64,000 nt of DNA from Onchidella celtica (taxonomy: Eukaryota > Mollusca > Gastropoda > Systellommatophora > Onchidiidae), in assembly GCA_963931925.1 (NCBI GenBank), contig OZ007575.1, forward strand, positions 39,762,846 to 39,826,845. Reading direction: 5' to 3'. Each line of letters begins with the position of its first letter. The stretch's first letter is position 1. The notes under the pieces are model-generated. The model was not told where the DNA came from, made no database searches, and saw only the letters and a program-made list of their open reading frames with translations. Position numbers and translations under genes: made by a program. This document shows positions 48,101-53,900 of the stretch, piece by piece.

Positions 48101-49636
48101 ACAAATGGAAAGTTTCAGAGAAGAAAACAAGGTTTTATACAGCGCATCATGTGGAAAAGAAAAGTTCAAATGAACAGGTAATATTTGCATAGGAAAGGTA
48201 ATCTACCACTTCGGGCTTGACCCCATGAGGAGTACAGTTCTGAGAGCAATTCTCTTGTGCAGGTTCCATCTTTCAACACAAAGTGCAAATGTTAGGCAGC
48301 AGAAACTGAACATGGTAGCATCCTGTGACAGAGTATGTGTTAAGAGCCAAATTACAGTAACAGATACTGAAAACAATGTTTAGAACCCTGAAAATGAAAA
48401 TGCTGTTATCCACCTAAGGAATTCAAGACAGAGGCAAAACAACAGCACTACTGTAGGATACACATGTTTTGGCACTTTGGTTTAACCATTCCCTCAAGAC
48501 TGGGGCTACTCACAAATATTTTTGAACAAACTGTTCAACAGGACTGATTACTCCTTTCACTCCCTAGATCATATATTTAGAGCCATTTAATTAACATAAT
48601 GGTAAAAAGTGTTACACTAACAGGTTGCTGTGAAAGTCAACACAAGATATAAGGAGATGCAAGGAAAGGAACAATTCTCACCATTTAAGGTGACATGAAG
48701 AAAATCATGTAATATATAAAAATTGTGTAAATAAATACAAATAACCAACTGCAAGTTAGTAAATCATTTTGAGATTGCTTTAATTGATGATTAATTCAAC
48801 TACATATCAGCCACACATGCATTCTCACTTTTATGTAGCTGGATCCAACATCTTTAGCAGGCAGGACTCCTAGAACAGGAAACAAAACCACAGGCAAGAG
48901 TGCAGTCACTGCTATGGGTAAAGCTTCAGTTACCCAGAAGCCTGCCATGAGCACAACACCATACAGACATGCCAGTTCCTGGAAGCAATGTAACAGCTTG
49001 GGGATTCTAAGACAACAAATTCTATATTTCTACACAAACTTGCAAGGTATACCATTCACCTTTATATTTAAATTACAGTTCAAAAGCTTTGAGTTGTGGT
49101 ATTACTAGGATTATAAGGAAATTCAACAGCTCAGATACTCAGGTGGATTTTCACAGGAATTAAATTATACCTAAGTGATATTATATAAGTCTGTGATGTG
49201 AAGTACAAGAGCGGATATCAAATGCCACAAAGTTGAACATTTACATGTAATTGCCAACTTGTCATTTATTTTCAAAAAGTATGAACATCAGTAACCATTA
49301 TGGTGACAATATTATAAATATATTATATCTGCATTTATTTGATGAAAACAAAATATCCTTATTTGATTTCCTTCATCGATATGTTTTGATGTCCTTCATC
49401 AATGTGTTTTGATTTCCTTTGTAACTCACAATTCTGCATATTTGTGTAGTCCACATAAAGTCTGGCTGATAATATTAACTAATTAGATGTCAAAAACTGA
49501 TTTCAATATGACGTATCACATGACACAATAAGCTTACCTTTGACCCATCTATCATCAAGATGGGTGAGGCAACCACTGGAACACACAGCAATACTAGGAT
49601 CTTCCATGCTTTGAGAAGATCTTTCAAAACAGTCAT
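14935..49636 (-). CDS. SLC13-family Na+-coupled di/tricarboxylate or anion transporter, 14 exons, complete
   Basis: The spliced CDS joins 49636-49538, 48978-48829, 48322-48207, 47554-47406, 36027-35961, 35184-35032, 26038-25910, 25217-25125, 24810-24706, 22257-22151, 19974-19865, 18029-17868, 17098-16961 and 15126-14935. It totals 1770 nt, or 589 aa, and every junction is GT-AG and in phase. Family members are usually about 560-620 aa plasma-membrane symporters that move dicarboxylates, citrate or sulfate with Na+. Landmarks are [15 protein letters not shown] (residues 49-63), [12 protein letters not shown], the first Na+ motif as NNT (139-141), [12 protein letters not shown] (225-236), LLGAGYALA (414-422), the second motif as SNA (465-467) and the family signature C499-V515 ([14 protein letters not shown]). 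Several normally conserved residues differ: SNT is NNT, TGTGPN is TGSSTN, LGGGF is LGAGY, and the segment after exon 2 is replaced. This points to a diverged paralogue. Substrate is unknown. The ATG has A at -3, and an AG 12 nt upstream allows a further 5' UTR exon. Confidence 0.93.
15127..16960. other. SLC13 intron 13
   Basis: No repeat ends or coding sequence were recognised in this 1.8-kb intron. Minus open frames of 60-93 codons around 16063-16600 lack motifs. Confidence 0.5.
16961..17098 (-). CDS. SLC13 exon 13 (family signature)
   Basis: Encodes residues 481-526. Residues 499-515 ([17 protein letters not shown]) fit the published Na+:sulfate symporter signature. It continues [17 protein letters not shown] acceptor; GTGAGT donor. 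Confidence 0.96.
17868..18029 (-). CDS. SLC13 exon 12 (second Na+ motif)
   Basis: Encodes residues 427-480, with ESGLSYWIG and [20 protein letters not shown], the second sodium/substrate motif. TTTCAG acceptor; GTGAGT donor; phase 0 on both sides. Confidence 0.95.
18441..19378. mobile_element. possible piggyBac-type non-autonomous element (TTAA ends)
   Basis: Lies in SLC13 intron 11. The left end reads TTAACTCATT and the right end reads complementarily, AGTGAGTTAA, with TTAA at 18441-18444 and 19375-19378. Only about 8-10 bp of terminal repeat can be seen, so the call is moderate. A 155-codon plus-strand open frame inside (18488-18955) has no transposase motif. Confidence 0.5.
19865..19974 (-). 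CDS. SLC13 exon 11
   Basis: Encodes residues 390-426: [19 protein letters not shown], then [12 protein letters not shown]. It matches the family LLDWK...PWGIVLLLGGGFALA block, with GGGF replaced by GAGY. Acceptor AAAGCAG; donor GTGAGG. Confidence 0.92.
20305..20556. mobile_element. 252-bp MITE with TA duplication
   Basis: Terminal inverted repeats of about 22 bp: left TGTGTGGCGCTCCAGGAAAA, right the complement with two changes. TA flanks both ends (20303-20304, 20557-20558). Lies in SLC13 intron 10. A 98-codon minus open frame spanning it is a chance frame. Confidence 0.8.
22151..22257 (-). CDS. SLC13 exon 10
   Basis: Encodes residues 354-389, a membrane helix ([18 protein letters not shown]) at the position of the family VSDATVAI...LLFIVP block. 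TTGCAG acceptor; GTATGA donor. Confidence 0.9.
23161..23580 (+). mobile_element. tRNA-derived SINE
   Basis: Lies in SLC13 intron 9. The head carries RNA polymerase III promoter-like boxes: A box around GGTGGTCTAGAGG (23166) and B box GGGTTCTAAACC (23210-23221). A body with CAGTTGTAACTGGGTGCAAT and a tail of CAAATA repeats (about 23538-23580) follow. A second copy of the 3' half sits inverted at 45711-45802. A functional tRNA is excluded because the cloverleaf is imperfect and the head is fused to the SINE body. Confidence 0.82.
24050..24677. mobile_element. piggyBac-type MITE with TTAA ends
   Basis: Left end TTAACCCATTCTCTACG (24050), right end complement of TTAACTCATTCACTACG (ends 24677). 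These are 17-bp terminal repeats with two mismatches, bounded by the TTAA target typical of piggyBac. No coding capacity. It sits 29 bp downstream of the SLC13 exon 9 boundary. Confidence 0.78.
24706..24810 (-). CDS. SLC13 exon 9
   Basis: Encodes residues 319-353 ([19 protein letters not shown], then KFPGGIGW), matching the family segment with the FAE start and LW core. GACAG acceptor; GTATGA donor. A TTAA-ended MITE begins only 29 bp downstream of the exon. Confidence 0.92.
25125..25217 (-). CDS. SLC13 exon 8
   Basis: Encodes the cytoplasmic loop (residues 288-318), ending QLAKLGPLS, which matches the conserved LGPLSFAE junction. TTGCAG acceptor; GTAAGT donor. Confidence 0.9.
25910..26038 (-). 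CDS. SLC13 exon 7
   Basis: Encodes residues 246-287, a membrane segment with [20 protein letters not shown] matching the family VNFASWFAFAFP block. CTATAG acceptor; GTAGGT donor. Confidence 0.9.
26118..28389 (-). mobile_element. piggyBac-like transposon, decayed, 2.3 kb
   Basis: Lies in SLC13 intron 6. The left end TTAGCCTTTTCCGCACG (26118) matches the complement of the right end, TTAACCTTTTCCGTACG (ends 28389). One TTAA is mutated to TTAG. Subterminal repeats of a TTGTACCCAGG-like motif recur near the right end (about 28120, 28180, 28365), with related CCTGGGTAG and CCTGTGTAG forms near the left (about 26162, 26230). A piggyBac transposase relic lies inside. Confidence 0.8.
26760..27330 (-). 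pseudogene. piggyBac transposase relic
   Basis: Minus-strand translation shows [14 protein letters not shown] at 27017-26970, the conserved TIDEQL-x-PFRGR block of piggyBac transposases, with the following Gly codon changed to TGA. Then come a poly-T tract, YIASKPSK (the YIPSKPAKYG block, frame-shifted) near 26935, and [15 protein letters not shown] further on. Upstream, [14 protein letters not shown] near 27270 fits the N-terminal W-x-D-VT-x-EM block. Stops and frameshifts leave it non-functional. Confidence 0.72.
28914..29163. mobile_element. 250-bp MITE with ATAT duplication, related to the 29624-33042 element
   Basis: Terminal inverted repeats of 30 bp with one mismatch; the right end complement begins CGTCGCTGCAGGATTCTAAA. 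ATAT flanks both ends (28910-28913, 29164-29167). The subterminal AAATTTTACAGGAGAG also occurs just inside the larger element (about 29667), and the CGTCGCT start matches the ends of the element at 42517. It is a likely non-autonomous relative. Confidence 0.85.
29624..33042 (-). mobile_element. 3.4-kb DNA transposon with 4-bp ATAT duplication
   Basis: Lies in SLC13 intron 6. Terminal repeats of about 31 bp: left CGATGGCTCCATGCTGAAAC, right complement differing at two sites. ATAT lies at 29620-29623 and 33043-33046. Subterminal repeats of a GGCCGG(A/T)TT core occur near 29870 on the left and 32774, 32848 and 32881 on the right. It carries a broken transposase gene. The right-hand interior also holds an imperfect GAT-rich tract (30310-30390). 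Confidence 0.85.
30960..32614 (-). pseudogene. DDE-type transposase relic, copy 1 (DUF7869-like)
   Basis: Starts about 32614 with an acidic N-terminus. It continues with [15 protein letters not shown] near 32050, then [19 protein letters not shown] and [15 protein letters not shown] near 31300, and [18 protein letters not shown] followed by [20 protein letters not shown] near 31150-31050. The SDGC-x-x-QN block, and the GHT...D and FF-x-DF blocks after it, are those of an RNase-H-fold transposase family seen widely in invertebrates and annotated as DUF7869 or uncharacterised. At least two frameshifts and one stop (TAG at about 31170) disable it. Confidence 0.7.
33295..33711 (+). CDS. candidate nested two-exon small secreted protein
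   Basis: Speculative. Exon 1 is 33295-33524 and exon 2 is 33612-33711. The intron (GTAATG...TTTCAG, 87 bp) keeps the frame and the product would be 109 aa. Residues 1-25 resemble a signal peptide ([11 protein letters not shown], then [10 protein letters not shown]). The mature part has a Cys pair in [11 protein letters not shown] followed at once by SCG and an amphipathic C-terminus ([14 protein letters not shown]). The ATG has A at -3, but the frame stays open upstream to another ATG at 33205. The intron is far shorter than others here. It lies antisense in SLC13 intron 6, 250 bp right of the transposon edge. The family is not recognised. Confidence 0.25.
33712..35031. other. rest of SLC13 intron 6, left of exon 6
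   Basis: AT-rich. Nothing recognisable on either strand. Confidence 0.5.
35032..35184 (-). CDS. SLC13 exon 6
   Basis: Encodes residues 195-245. [17 protein letters not shown] matches the conserved family block CYAASIGGTATLTG. TTTCAG acceptor; GTGAGT donor. Confidence 0.93.
35961..36027 (-). CDS. SLC13 exon 5
   Basis: A 67-bp exon encoding the variable hydrophilic loop ([20 protein letters not shown]). It is assigned because its 2-nt phases join exons 4 and 6 exactly and its sites are clean (TCTCAG, GTAAGT). The 11.4-kb upstream intron contains the gypsy element. Confidence 0.8.
37069..37229 (+). repeat. 5' LTR of gypsy element
   Basis: 161 bp, TG...CA bounded, with the same sequence as 41916-42076. 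It contains GGAATAAACAGG (37169), a possible polyadenylation signal. Confidence 0.97.
37230..37247 (+). promoter_or_regulatory. primer-binding site
   Basis: TGGTGGCAGTCAGTTAAG follows the 5' LTR directly. The TGG start would pair with a tRNA CCA end. Which tRNA is used was not determined. Confidence 0.7.
37803..40844 (+). CDS. gypsy Gag-Pol polyprotein (gag, PR, RT, RNase H, integrase start)
   Basis: 1013-codon frame with gag and pol fused. Two Cys-His knuckles lie near residue 207 (CRYCGKSHP) and just after ([14 protein letters not shown], a canonical CX2CX4HX4C). The protease motif DTGAD is near residue 300. The RT active site reads VADD near residue 577, as in K02A2.6-type elements. RNase H has VDSSKSGLG near 730 and DHKPLL. 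The integrase H-H-C-C zinc-binding region ends with CESC near 979. The frame then ends early at 40844, where homology continues in the +1 frame. It starts at the first ATG in a good context (ATCATGG). Confidence 0.95.
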   Translation: MAEANFRLPPSLEINEGNVAENFRKWKRHFDIYMTASGVSEKDDIRKAATILHIAGHTAVEVVDQLPFEKEEDRQNPGKILQKLEEYCNPKTNEVLQSYRFWNTPISVPFDSFVTELRARANSCNFKDKDRMLRDKIVFTVEKKLQERLLREVELDLNKTIQICRAVEQSTLHVQEMNTTSQERKIEAVSQPPRQSSSKQKPIMLANCRYCGKSHPRQKELCPAWGKTCSACKGRNHFRAKCIKINLCLSETCGSTETMETQEEESTSTAWLFAVDNDKSKNNRITAQFKINNHNIRFLVDTGADVNIICEKFVKKEQIEKTDHTLVMWNNTKLLPMGKAELEVENIRTGQKKKLEFTVVENNLMCLLGTKACEEFKILSVHRDRFINVTESHPPQQTSRKLQTKDKPKLGSLGYAKLHVDQDAKPVALPCRNVPFALKDKVKEELNQLVERNILIPVEEPSAWVNQMVVVEKADKKLRICIDPQPLNKALKREHYKLPTLEDTLPLFENAKVFSKLDVKDAFWHVCLDYESSMLTTMITPFGRFRWARLPFGLNVSTEIFQKKLMQALEGLPGCINVADDIVIVGRGSTQEVANVDHDENLHRLRERCSEKNIVLNEGKSHIKQGEITFMGHRIGVDGIKPDPQKVSSITHMAPPKDAQEVRRFCGMIQYLARFLPNLSEKLAPIRNLVKKNTDFHWSGECQDAFNEVKELIVDTPVLKYFDPKQELQVQVDSSKSGLGCVLMQNGQPIEFASRALTTSEQRWAQIEKEMLAVVFGLERFNQYTYGREVTIINDHKPLLSIIDKPLNQAPPRLQRLLMRSNKYHFKFQWLQGEKLILADFLSRHYLKNDTEEADVNDDIATISFITVPISDLMLDRFAEESKRDRTLQRLKTAIIEGWPESKSEVPSEILPYFQIKDCLSVENDLILKGKQIIVPFTLRHEMKTRLHAAHLAYDSMVRRARDAIYWPNMNSEIKQMAENCESCQAIKPSNCKENLQQHGEGSEPWTKIARFV
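40744..41721 (+). pseudogene. gypsy integrase core and C-terminus, out of frame with pol
   Basis: Open frame of 325 codons; real homology starts near 40826 with DLFEIKG. The D,D-35-E catalytic triad is visible: D in VTDYFSNF, D in VTDSGPQ and E in GKAEASVK. The region after it is typical of retroviral-type integrase C-termini, and the protein ends in a basic tail at 41721. Since the upstream part lies in another frame, this is probably an inactivating indel, although a recoding event cannot be excluded. Confidence 0.88.
41904..41915 (+). promoter_or_regulatory. polypurine tract
   Basis: GAGAAAAGAAGA abuts the 3' LTR, the expected place for plus-strand priming. Confidence 0.8.
41916..42076 (+). 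repeat. 3' LTR of gypsy element
   Basis: 161 bp. No difference from the 5' LTR was seen on reading both through, which indicates a recent insertion. Confidence 0.97.
42517..45305 (-). mobile_element. 2.8-kb DNA transposon with 4-bp AGTT duplication
   Basis: Lies in SLC13 intron 4. Perfect 30-bp inverted repeats start CGTCGCTTCCATGACAAACT (42517-42546 and 45276-45305). AGTT flanks both ends (42513-42516, 45306-45309). The end-derived motif GGACAGTTCGTCAT recurs inside both ends (about 42761, 42827, 45126). Pyrimidine-rich microsatellite occupies 43155-43380. It carries a broken transposase of the same family as the 29624 element. Confidence 0.9.
43578..44994 (-). pseudogene. DDE-type transposase relic, copy 2 (DUF7869-like)
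   Basis: The frame 44994-44674 ([20 protein letters not shown]) runs straight into 44670-44326 (MESHYCRAS, then [26 protein letters not shown] and [13 protein letters not shown]) with only an in-frame TGA between them. Downstream, [19 protein letters not shown] at about 44120-44064 is the same SDGC-x-x-QN block as in copy 1. Further frameshifts follow. The shared [10 protein letters not shown] and [10 protein letters not shown] blocks show the two copies are one family. Confidence 0.72.
45711..45802 (-). mobile_element. SINE 3' fragment, inverted relative to the 23161 copy
   Basis: The reverse complement reads GCCTGCTACAGTTGTAACTG, then TGCAATGACAC and AAGGCAAAATTTCCCAAAT, matching the 3' half of the SINE at 23161-23580 with few changes. 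Confidence 0.78.
46184..47210. mobile_element. 1.0-kb piggyBac-type non-autonomous element with duplicated right end
   Basis: Left end TTAACCCTCGTCCTGCG and right end complement of TTAACCCTAGTCCTGCG, with TTAA at 46184-46187 and 47207-47210. A second right-end-like block (GTGGCCTCCCGCAGGAC then CGCGGTTAA) lies about 80 bp inward, ending at 47133. A GC hairpin (GGCCTCCC...GGGAGGCC) occupies 47153-47178. No transposase is seen. It lies in SLC13 intron 4. Confidence 0.78.
47406..47554 (-). CDS. SLC13 exon 4 (first Na+ motif)
   Basis: Encodes residues 122-172. [17 protein letters not shown] is the first sodium/substrate motif, carrying NNT in place of the usual SNT. TGCCAG acceptor; GTATTT donor. 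Confidence 0.92.
47770..47925 (+). mobile_element. probable LINE 3' tail
   Basis: AAAGAATTTCCCTCATGAGAT, followed by AACAAAGTGACTTATCTTATCTTA, has the form of the 3' end of CR1/L2-like LINEs with a short tandem tail. No coding part remains. Lies in SLC13 intron 3. Confidence 0.45.
48207..48322 (-). CDS. SLC13 exon 3
   Basis: Encodes residues 84-121. [14 protein letters not shown] matches the family. The preceding [17 protein letters not shown] occupies the place of the usual DTNMLF-x-GGL block and is strikingly different. CACAG acceptor; GTAGAT donor after two bases of the next codon. Confidence 0.88.
48829..48978 (-). CDS. SLC13 exon 2
   Basis: Encodes residues 34-83, including [20 protein letters not shown], one of the best-conserved blocks of the family. 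The exon is phase 0 at both ends (TTCCAG acceptor, GTGAGA donor). Confidence 0.93.
49538..49636 (-). CDS. SLC13 exon 1 (start codon)
   Basis: Encodes residues 1-33, with the first hydrophobic segment [18 protein letters not shown] typical of the family N-terminus. The exon ends in phase 0 before GTAAG. Confidence 0.88.
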
Positions 49637-50821
49637 ATTTGGTGTGTTTACTGAATTAATCAAGTGATCTGGACTTTTCCATAAGATAAAGAATCCAATG
49701 TGTTTGAGATACAGTAGGTTTCAGTTTCTTATTTTGTTAATGAAATAATTTGTTTCTGGTTGAAAAGTATTTATTAAACAAAAATTTTTTATTCATTCGA
49801 ACATCAAAATGTGAAGAAACTTGCTGGCTAATTGAAGGCAGAAACTAAAGTGACATAGATCTACTTTGTATCTCTTGAAAACAATCTACTTTCATGTCTC
49901 ACATTTCCTGTCCTTACAAAACAGTTTGGTAGCTTATATTACAAAGACAGAAGTCACACTGGCAGACTTGGACAACACCTCATGCCTAAAGTGAACAGGA
50001 TCGCCAAACTTATTACCTTGCTTCTAGTTAATGAAATGCAGGGACACATGCATTTCTAATTGGCTGTGCTCTACTTAGAGACCTATCCAGTCTCAGGAAC
50101 AGATGAGGTCATTTAAGAATTACACTGGTCTGGGAGAATGAATGAACTTTGCACTCATATTTGATATGCCCAGAACGCACTGGATTTCATTCATATTTAA
50201 GTCACTTAACAATTGCACACAAGCCCAAAAACACTTTGGAGAGGAAAAATTTTATTCAAATTGAAATCGAAATCTAAACTAAAACACCTCAAATTTGGTG
50301 TTAACAGCAAGACCAACAGATACAAATCACACATCAGGACATGAAAACAATTTTGAAAGCAAAAAATTTCTGTAAAACGTGTCTGGCAGCCCCTTTCAAA
50401 CTACCGTACTGCAAAGTGAAAGAGGTGTCACATGTGAAGGGAAATGTCAAAAAAGCATTAGAAGATCTTGGCACAATATAATCTACGCAGCAAATCATAC
50501 GAAAAGTTTCAAGAGCTTTTAGCACAACAAATCATAATGTTTTTTTTTTTCTGCAGAATGAGGAAGTACTTTATTTTGCAAATTTGACCATCTTTTGGAC
50601 TACTACTTTGAAAACATTAAAAAGCTTTATGGCTATCACATTTTAGCATCTTTCTGAACCATTCCATGGGAAAAATATTGTTTTGTCAATCTCTCACATT
50701 TAATACATGAAGTAAGTTTTCTTAACTGGATACATACAGAATTCACCCAAGATGCATCTGTTTTTCACCTGAAATGTGGTGCAAGCAAACTGTTATACTG
50801 AAAATTTTTTATAGCTTAAGA
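49637..50821. other. intergenic space between the HORMAD-like gene and SLC13
   Basis: Holds the HORMAD-like 3' UTR and the SLC13 promoter or 5' UTR within 1185 bp. No clear core promoter element was recognised. Confidence 0.6.
50251..50256 (-). terminator. possible polyadenylation signal of the HORMAD-like gene
   Basis: AATAAA on the minus strand, about 570 bp after the stop codon. Another lies near 49768. Which is used is unknown. Confidence 0.35.
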
Positions 50822-50914
50822 TTAGAGTGCAATGTCTTTCTGAACAATACTGGCTTTCTTCTTTGCACTTCTGGTGCTAGAGCTCTCCTGGCTGTCAGTC
50901 ACCTCAAATTCCTT
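50822..50914 (-). CDS. HORMAD-like last exon
   Basis: 31 codons including TAA. Ser-rich stretch TDSQESSSTRS, then the basic KKK and SIVQKDIAL terminus. TTGCAG acceptor, phase 0. Confidence 0.72.
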   Translation of the reverse strand, partial: KEFEVTDSQESSSTRSAKKKASIVQKDIAL

Positions 50915-53900
50915 CTGCAAGAATAAAATATAAGAACAAGAAATACTTATAAATTTGTGTGTCTGTCCAGTAGAATATTGTAAAAAAAAAAAAAAAAAAG
51001 CTGAAGAAATATCTGTCTTCCTATGTCCTGGACAAACGTTTTATCATACCACACTGAAAAAATAATACCTTTTGTTTTAATATTTTAACAGATAAAATTT
51101 CCTCCTCTGTCAGTTCTGATGCTTTCCATGTCTGACAATTCATATGTTCTCATTCACAAAAAATATATATTATTATTATTATTTTCAAAGAATCTGTCAT
51201 GCCTGATACAGTTTTCCACCCTGTCCCTATGCTGTTAATTCTTCTCTTCCTCTGTGCAACCTAATATTCCTTCTATTTCTCCATATAGAACACTCTGTGT
51301 CATCTGACAGTTATCTGTCATTTGCCTAATCTCCTTTCTGTCCCTAGTTATTTGTTCTGACCTCTATGACAGGGATTCTCTCCATGTCCAGACTGATACT
51401 TTTACTGTCCATCATGACTAATTCCCTTCTAACTTCATGGTCACAGCTTCCTCTAGATTTGACTAAAATTAATTGTTTGCCCTTACTTATTTACTGCCTG
51501 AACTCCCGCATTCTGCTTCTATTAATGACATAACTGCACCATCTGTCCTTACAATAGTTACTGACACGTTTTGCGATGCAATATCCATCTCTGTCCTTGG
51601 AAACATTCCCCTAAACTCCTGCTCACTTATTGACAATTTCCTTGCCCTTTTTACTGACACAACATCTTTTTTATTCATTGAAACTATTAAAACTGTTGTT
51701 TATTCCAAACAGAAAGAAAACTGGGGAAAAAAAGTCTGGCCAAAAGAAAGAAAACAAATAGCACTAGAATAAGAACGAATAAAGATGAGACCTCCATCTG
51801 ACTTCATGAAAAAATGGCCACAGTGGAATAAAATCTACACTTCGAACGTCTTAATTATGATCAGTAACCAAATTTCATAGGTGTTAAAGGCAAACATTTT
51901 CAAGCAGTCATACCTGCTTTTAACAAAATAGAGGAGAAAGAAAGTAAAATAATGATAACCTATCAGAAAGACCAGTAATTATCACAAAGTATGGCTCCAG
52001 CTGCATATTATAGCTATTTTAGTCATACTCAGTAGTACTTGATGATTGAGCACAGTCAAAGAGTCAAAGACAAGCTGTGGCAAATTTTAAAAATTCTTTG
52101 TCAGTTTCACAAAACATAACAGAGGTGAGAAAGTCAGCAAAAACCAGAACTCGCAGCTCAATGTGAATTAGTCTGAAAGATGTAAGGGTATGCATATTAC
52201 ATATTTATGTTCAAATGTGACTGAACTGTCACTTTTTAAAAAAAAATTGAACAAGATACTTGCCCATCACAAATCATTCCAAAATTTGCATGCAGCATTC
52301 ATAGCATACAAATTAACCACTTTATGACAATAGTGAATCTGTGTCCAATGACAGTTATTCCCTCTCAAATCTAAATGTCACTGACTGTTGAATGCTGATA
52401 ATGTAACAATGACAGGACCAATAGGTATGGTTATATTACATTTAAAGAACATATCTTCTTATCACATCAAAGAGACAACAGGTGACGTATTATATACTAG
52501 ATGACTTACCGGGCATTGCCCGGAAGAATAAACAATCATGTGCACCAAACTGAACACTTGATACGATTAATTTTTATGGCATGCAGGTACTATATATATT
52601 ATGAAACAAGTATGCAAAAATACAAATGTTACATAGCAATAAATATTGTTATTTTTTTAAAATACATGCTTGAAGTAAACAACTTTTAATTAGAGCCATC
52701 ATCTTCCTTATCTCAATTGCCACCTTCCTGCCAAATTTAAGGCCTGAAGAGTGTATAGTTTGGTCAGTTACTCATGCCAAAGGTTGCAAGTTACTGAAAT
52801 ATATAATAGATTTCCATCCAGAATACCACGTAATCCCAACAATGGAAATCCATCAATAATTAATTACTGGCTGCTAGCATTTAATCAGTGCTTTCTGTGT
52901 TTTTTCACTGACGGTACACAAGCAACAAGGTCTGGAGATACTTGACGTAATTGGAATGTCATCATAACTTTTATCTGTGTCTCTTAGTTTTGAATTCCCA
53001 AGCCTCATCTTTCCAATTTAGCTGCACTTTTGTGAATGAGCTCACTCTTTTGTTCACCATACAAAGCCCAATCAAATCCATACTGCCTAATCTATGGAAT
53101 GCAATGCTTTTCTAATATGTGCTGTTTTGGATTTACTTTTGATGGAAATAAGTTCCTAACTGATTAATCACCAATGCTTAAGATGCCTTTAAATGGAATC
53201 CATTCCCTCTTTCTGGATTTGTTCACTGCCTGATGTGTATGTGAGGCTATACTCTTACAACTCATTCAGTCTATTAGATTTGTCCCTTGTAACATATGTT
53301 ATATCAGTTGTTTCTTGCATTGATGTGCATGCTTGTGGCATACCTAACATGGCTAATGTAATTTCCTTGTACACTTTTATGACAGTTATGACAGTTACTT
53401 GATGCAGTGATTTTCCATAAAGGATCTACTATGACTGAGGCATGAATTTGTATTTGTCTAAAATGCTGTCAAGCATTGAGCATATGCTGTACAGCTGATG
53501 AAGGCATTTGTTATGAGATGCAAGTGTACTGCACTGCAAGAAAATGAGCTCATGAAGAAATTTTGTGCTCATGATTATCGCAAGTGCATGAACAACTTAG
53601 AATTTGTTTCTTTCTCCACATGCAGAGAACTATGGCATTGGCAATAGTTTCTGTCAGAATTTGAATCTCCTACTATAAAAAAAATATTGTATACCAGTAA
53701 ATTCTTTGCAAACTGCTTTAAAAGTGAAATAGGCACACAATATTGTCCATGAAATGAACAATCATATAGATTTGAATCATGCAATTCTCACACAGGAAAA
53801 CCAAGGTATTTTCAATTAAATTTAATCCTCACCCTGCGATGGGCGTACCAATAGGGCATCGACTTTCCATGCATTCACTCTGCGCCATCGTACCAATACA

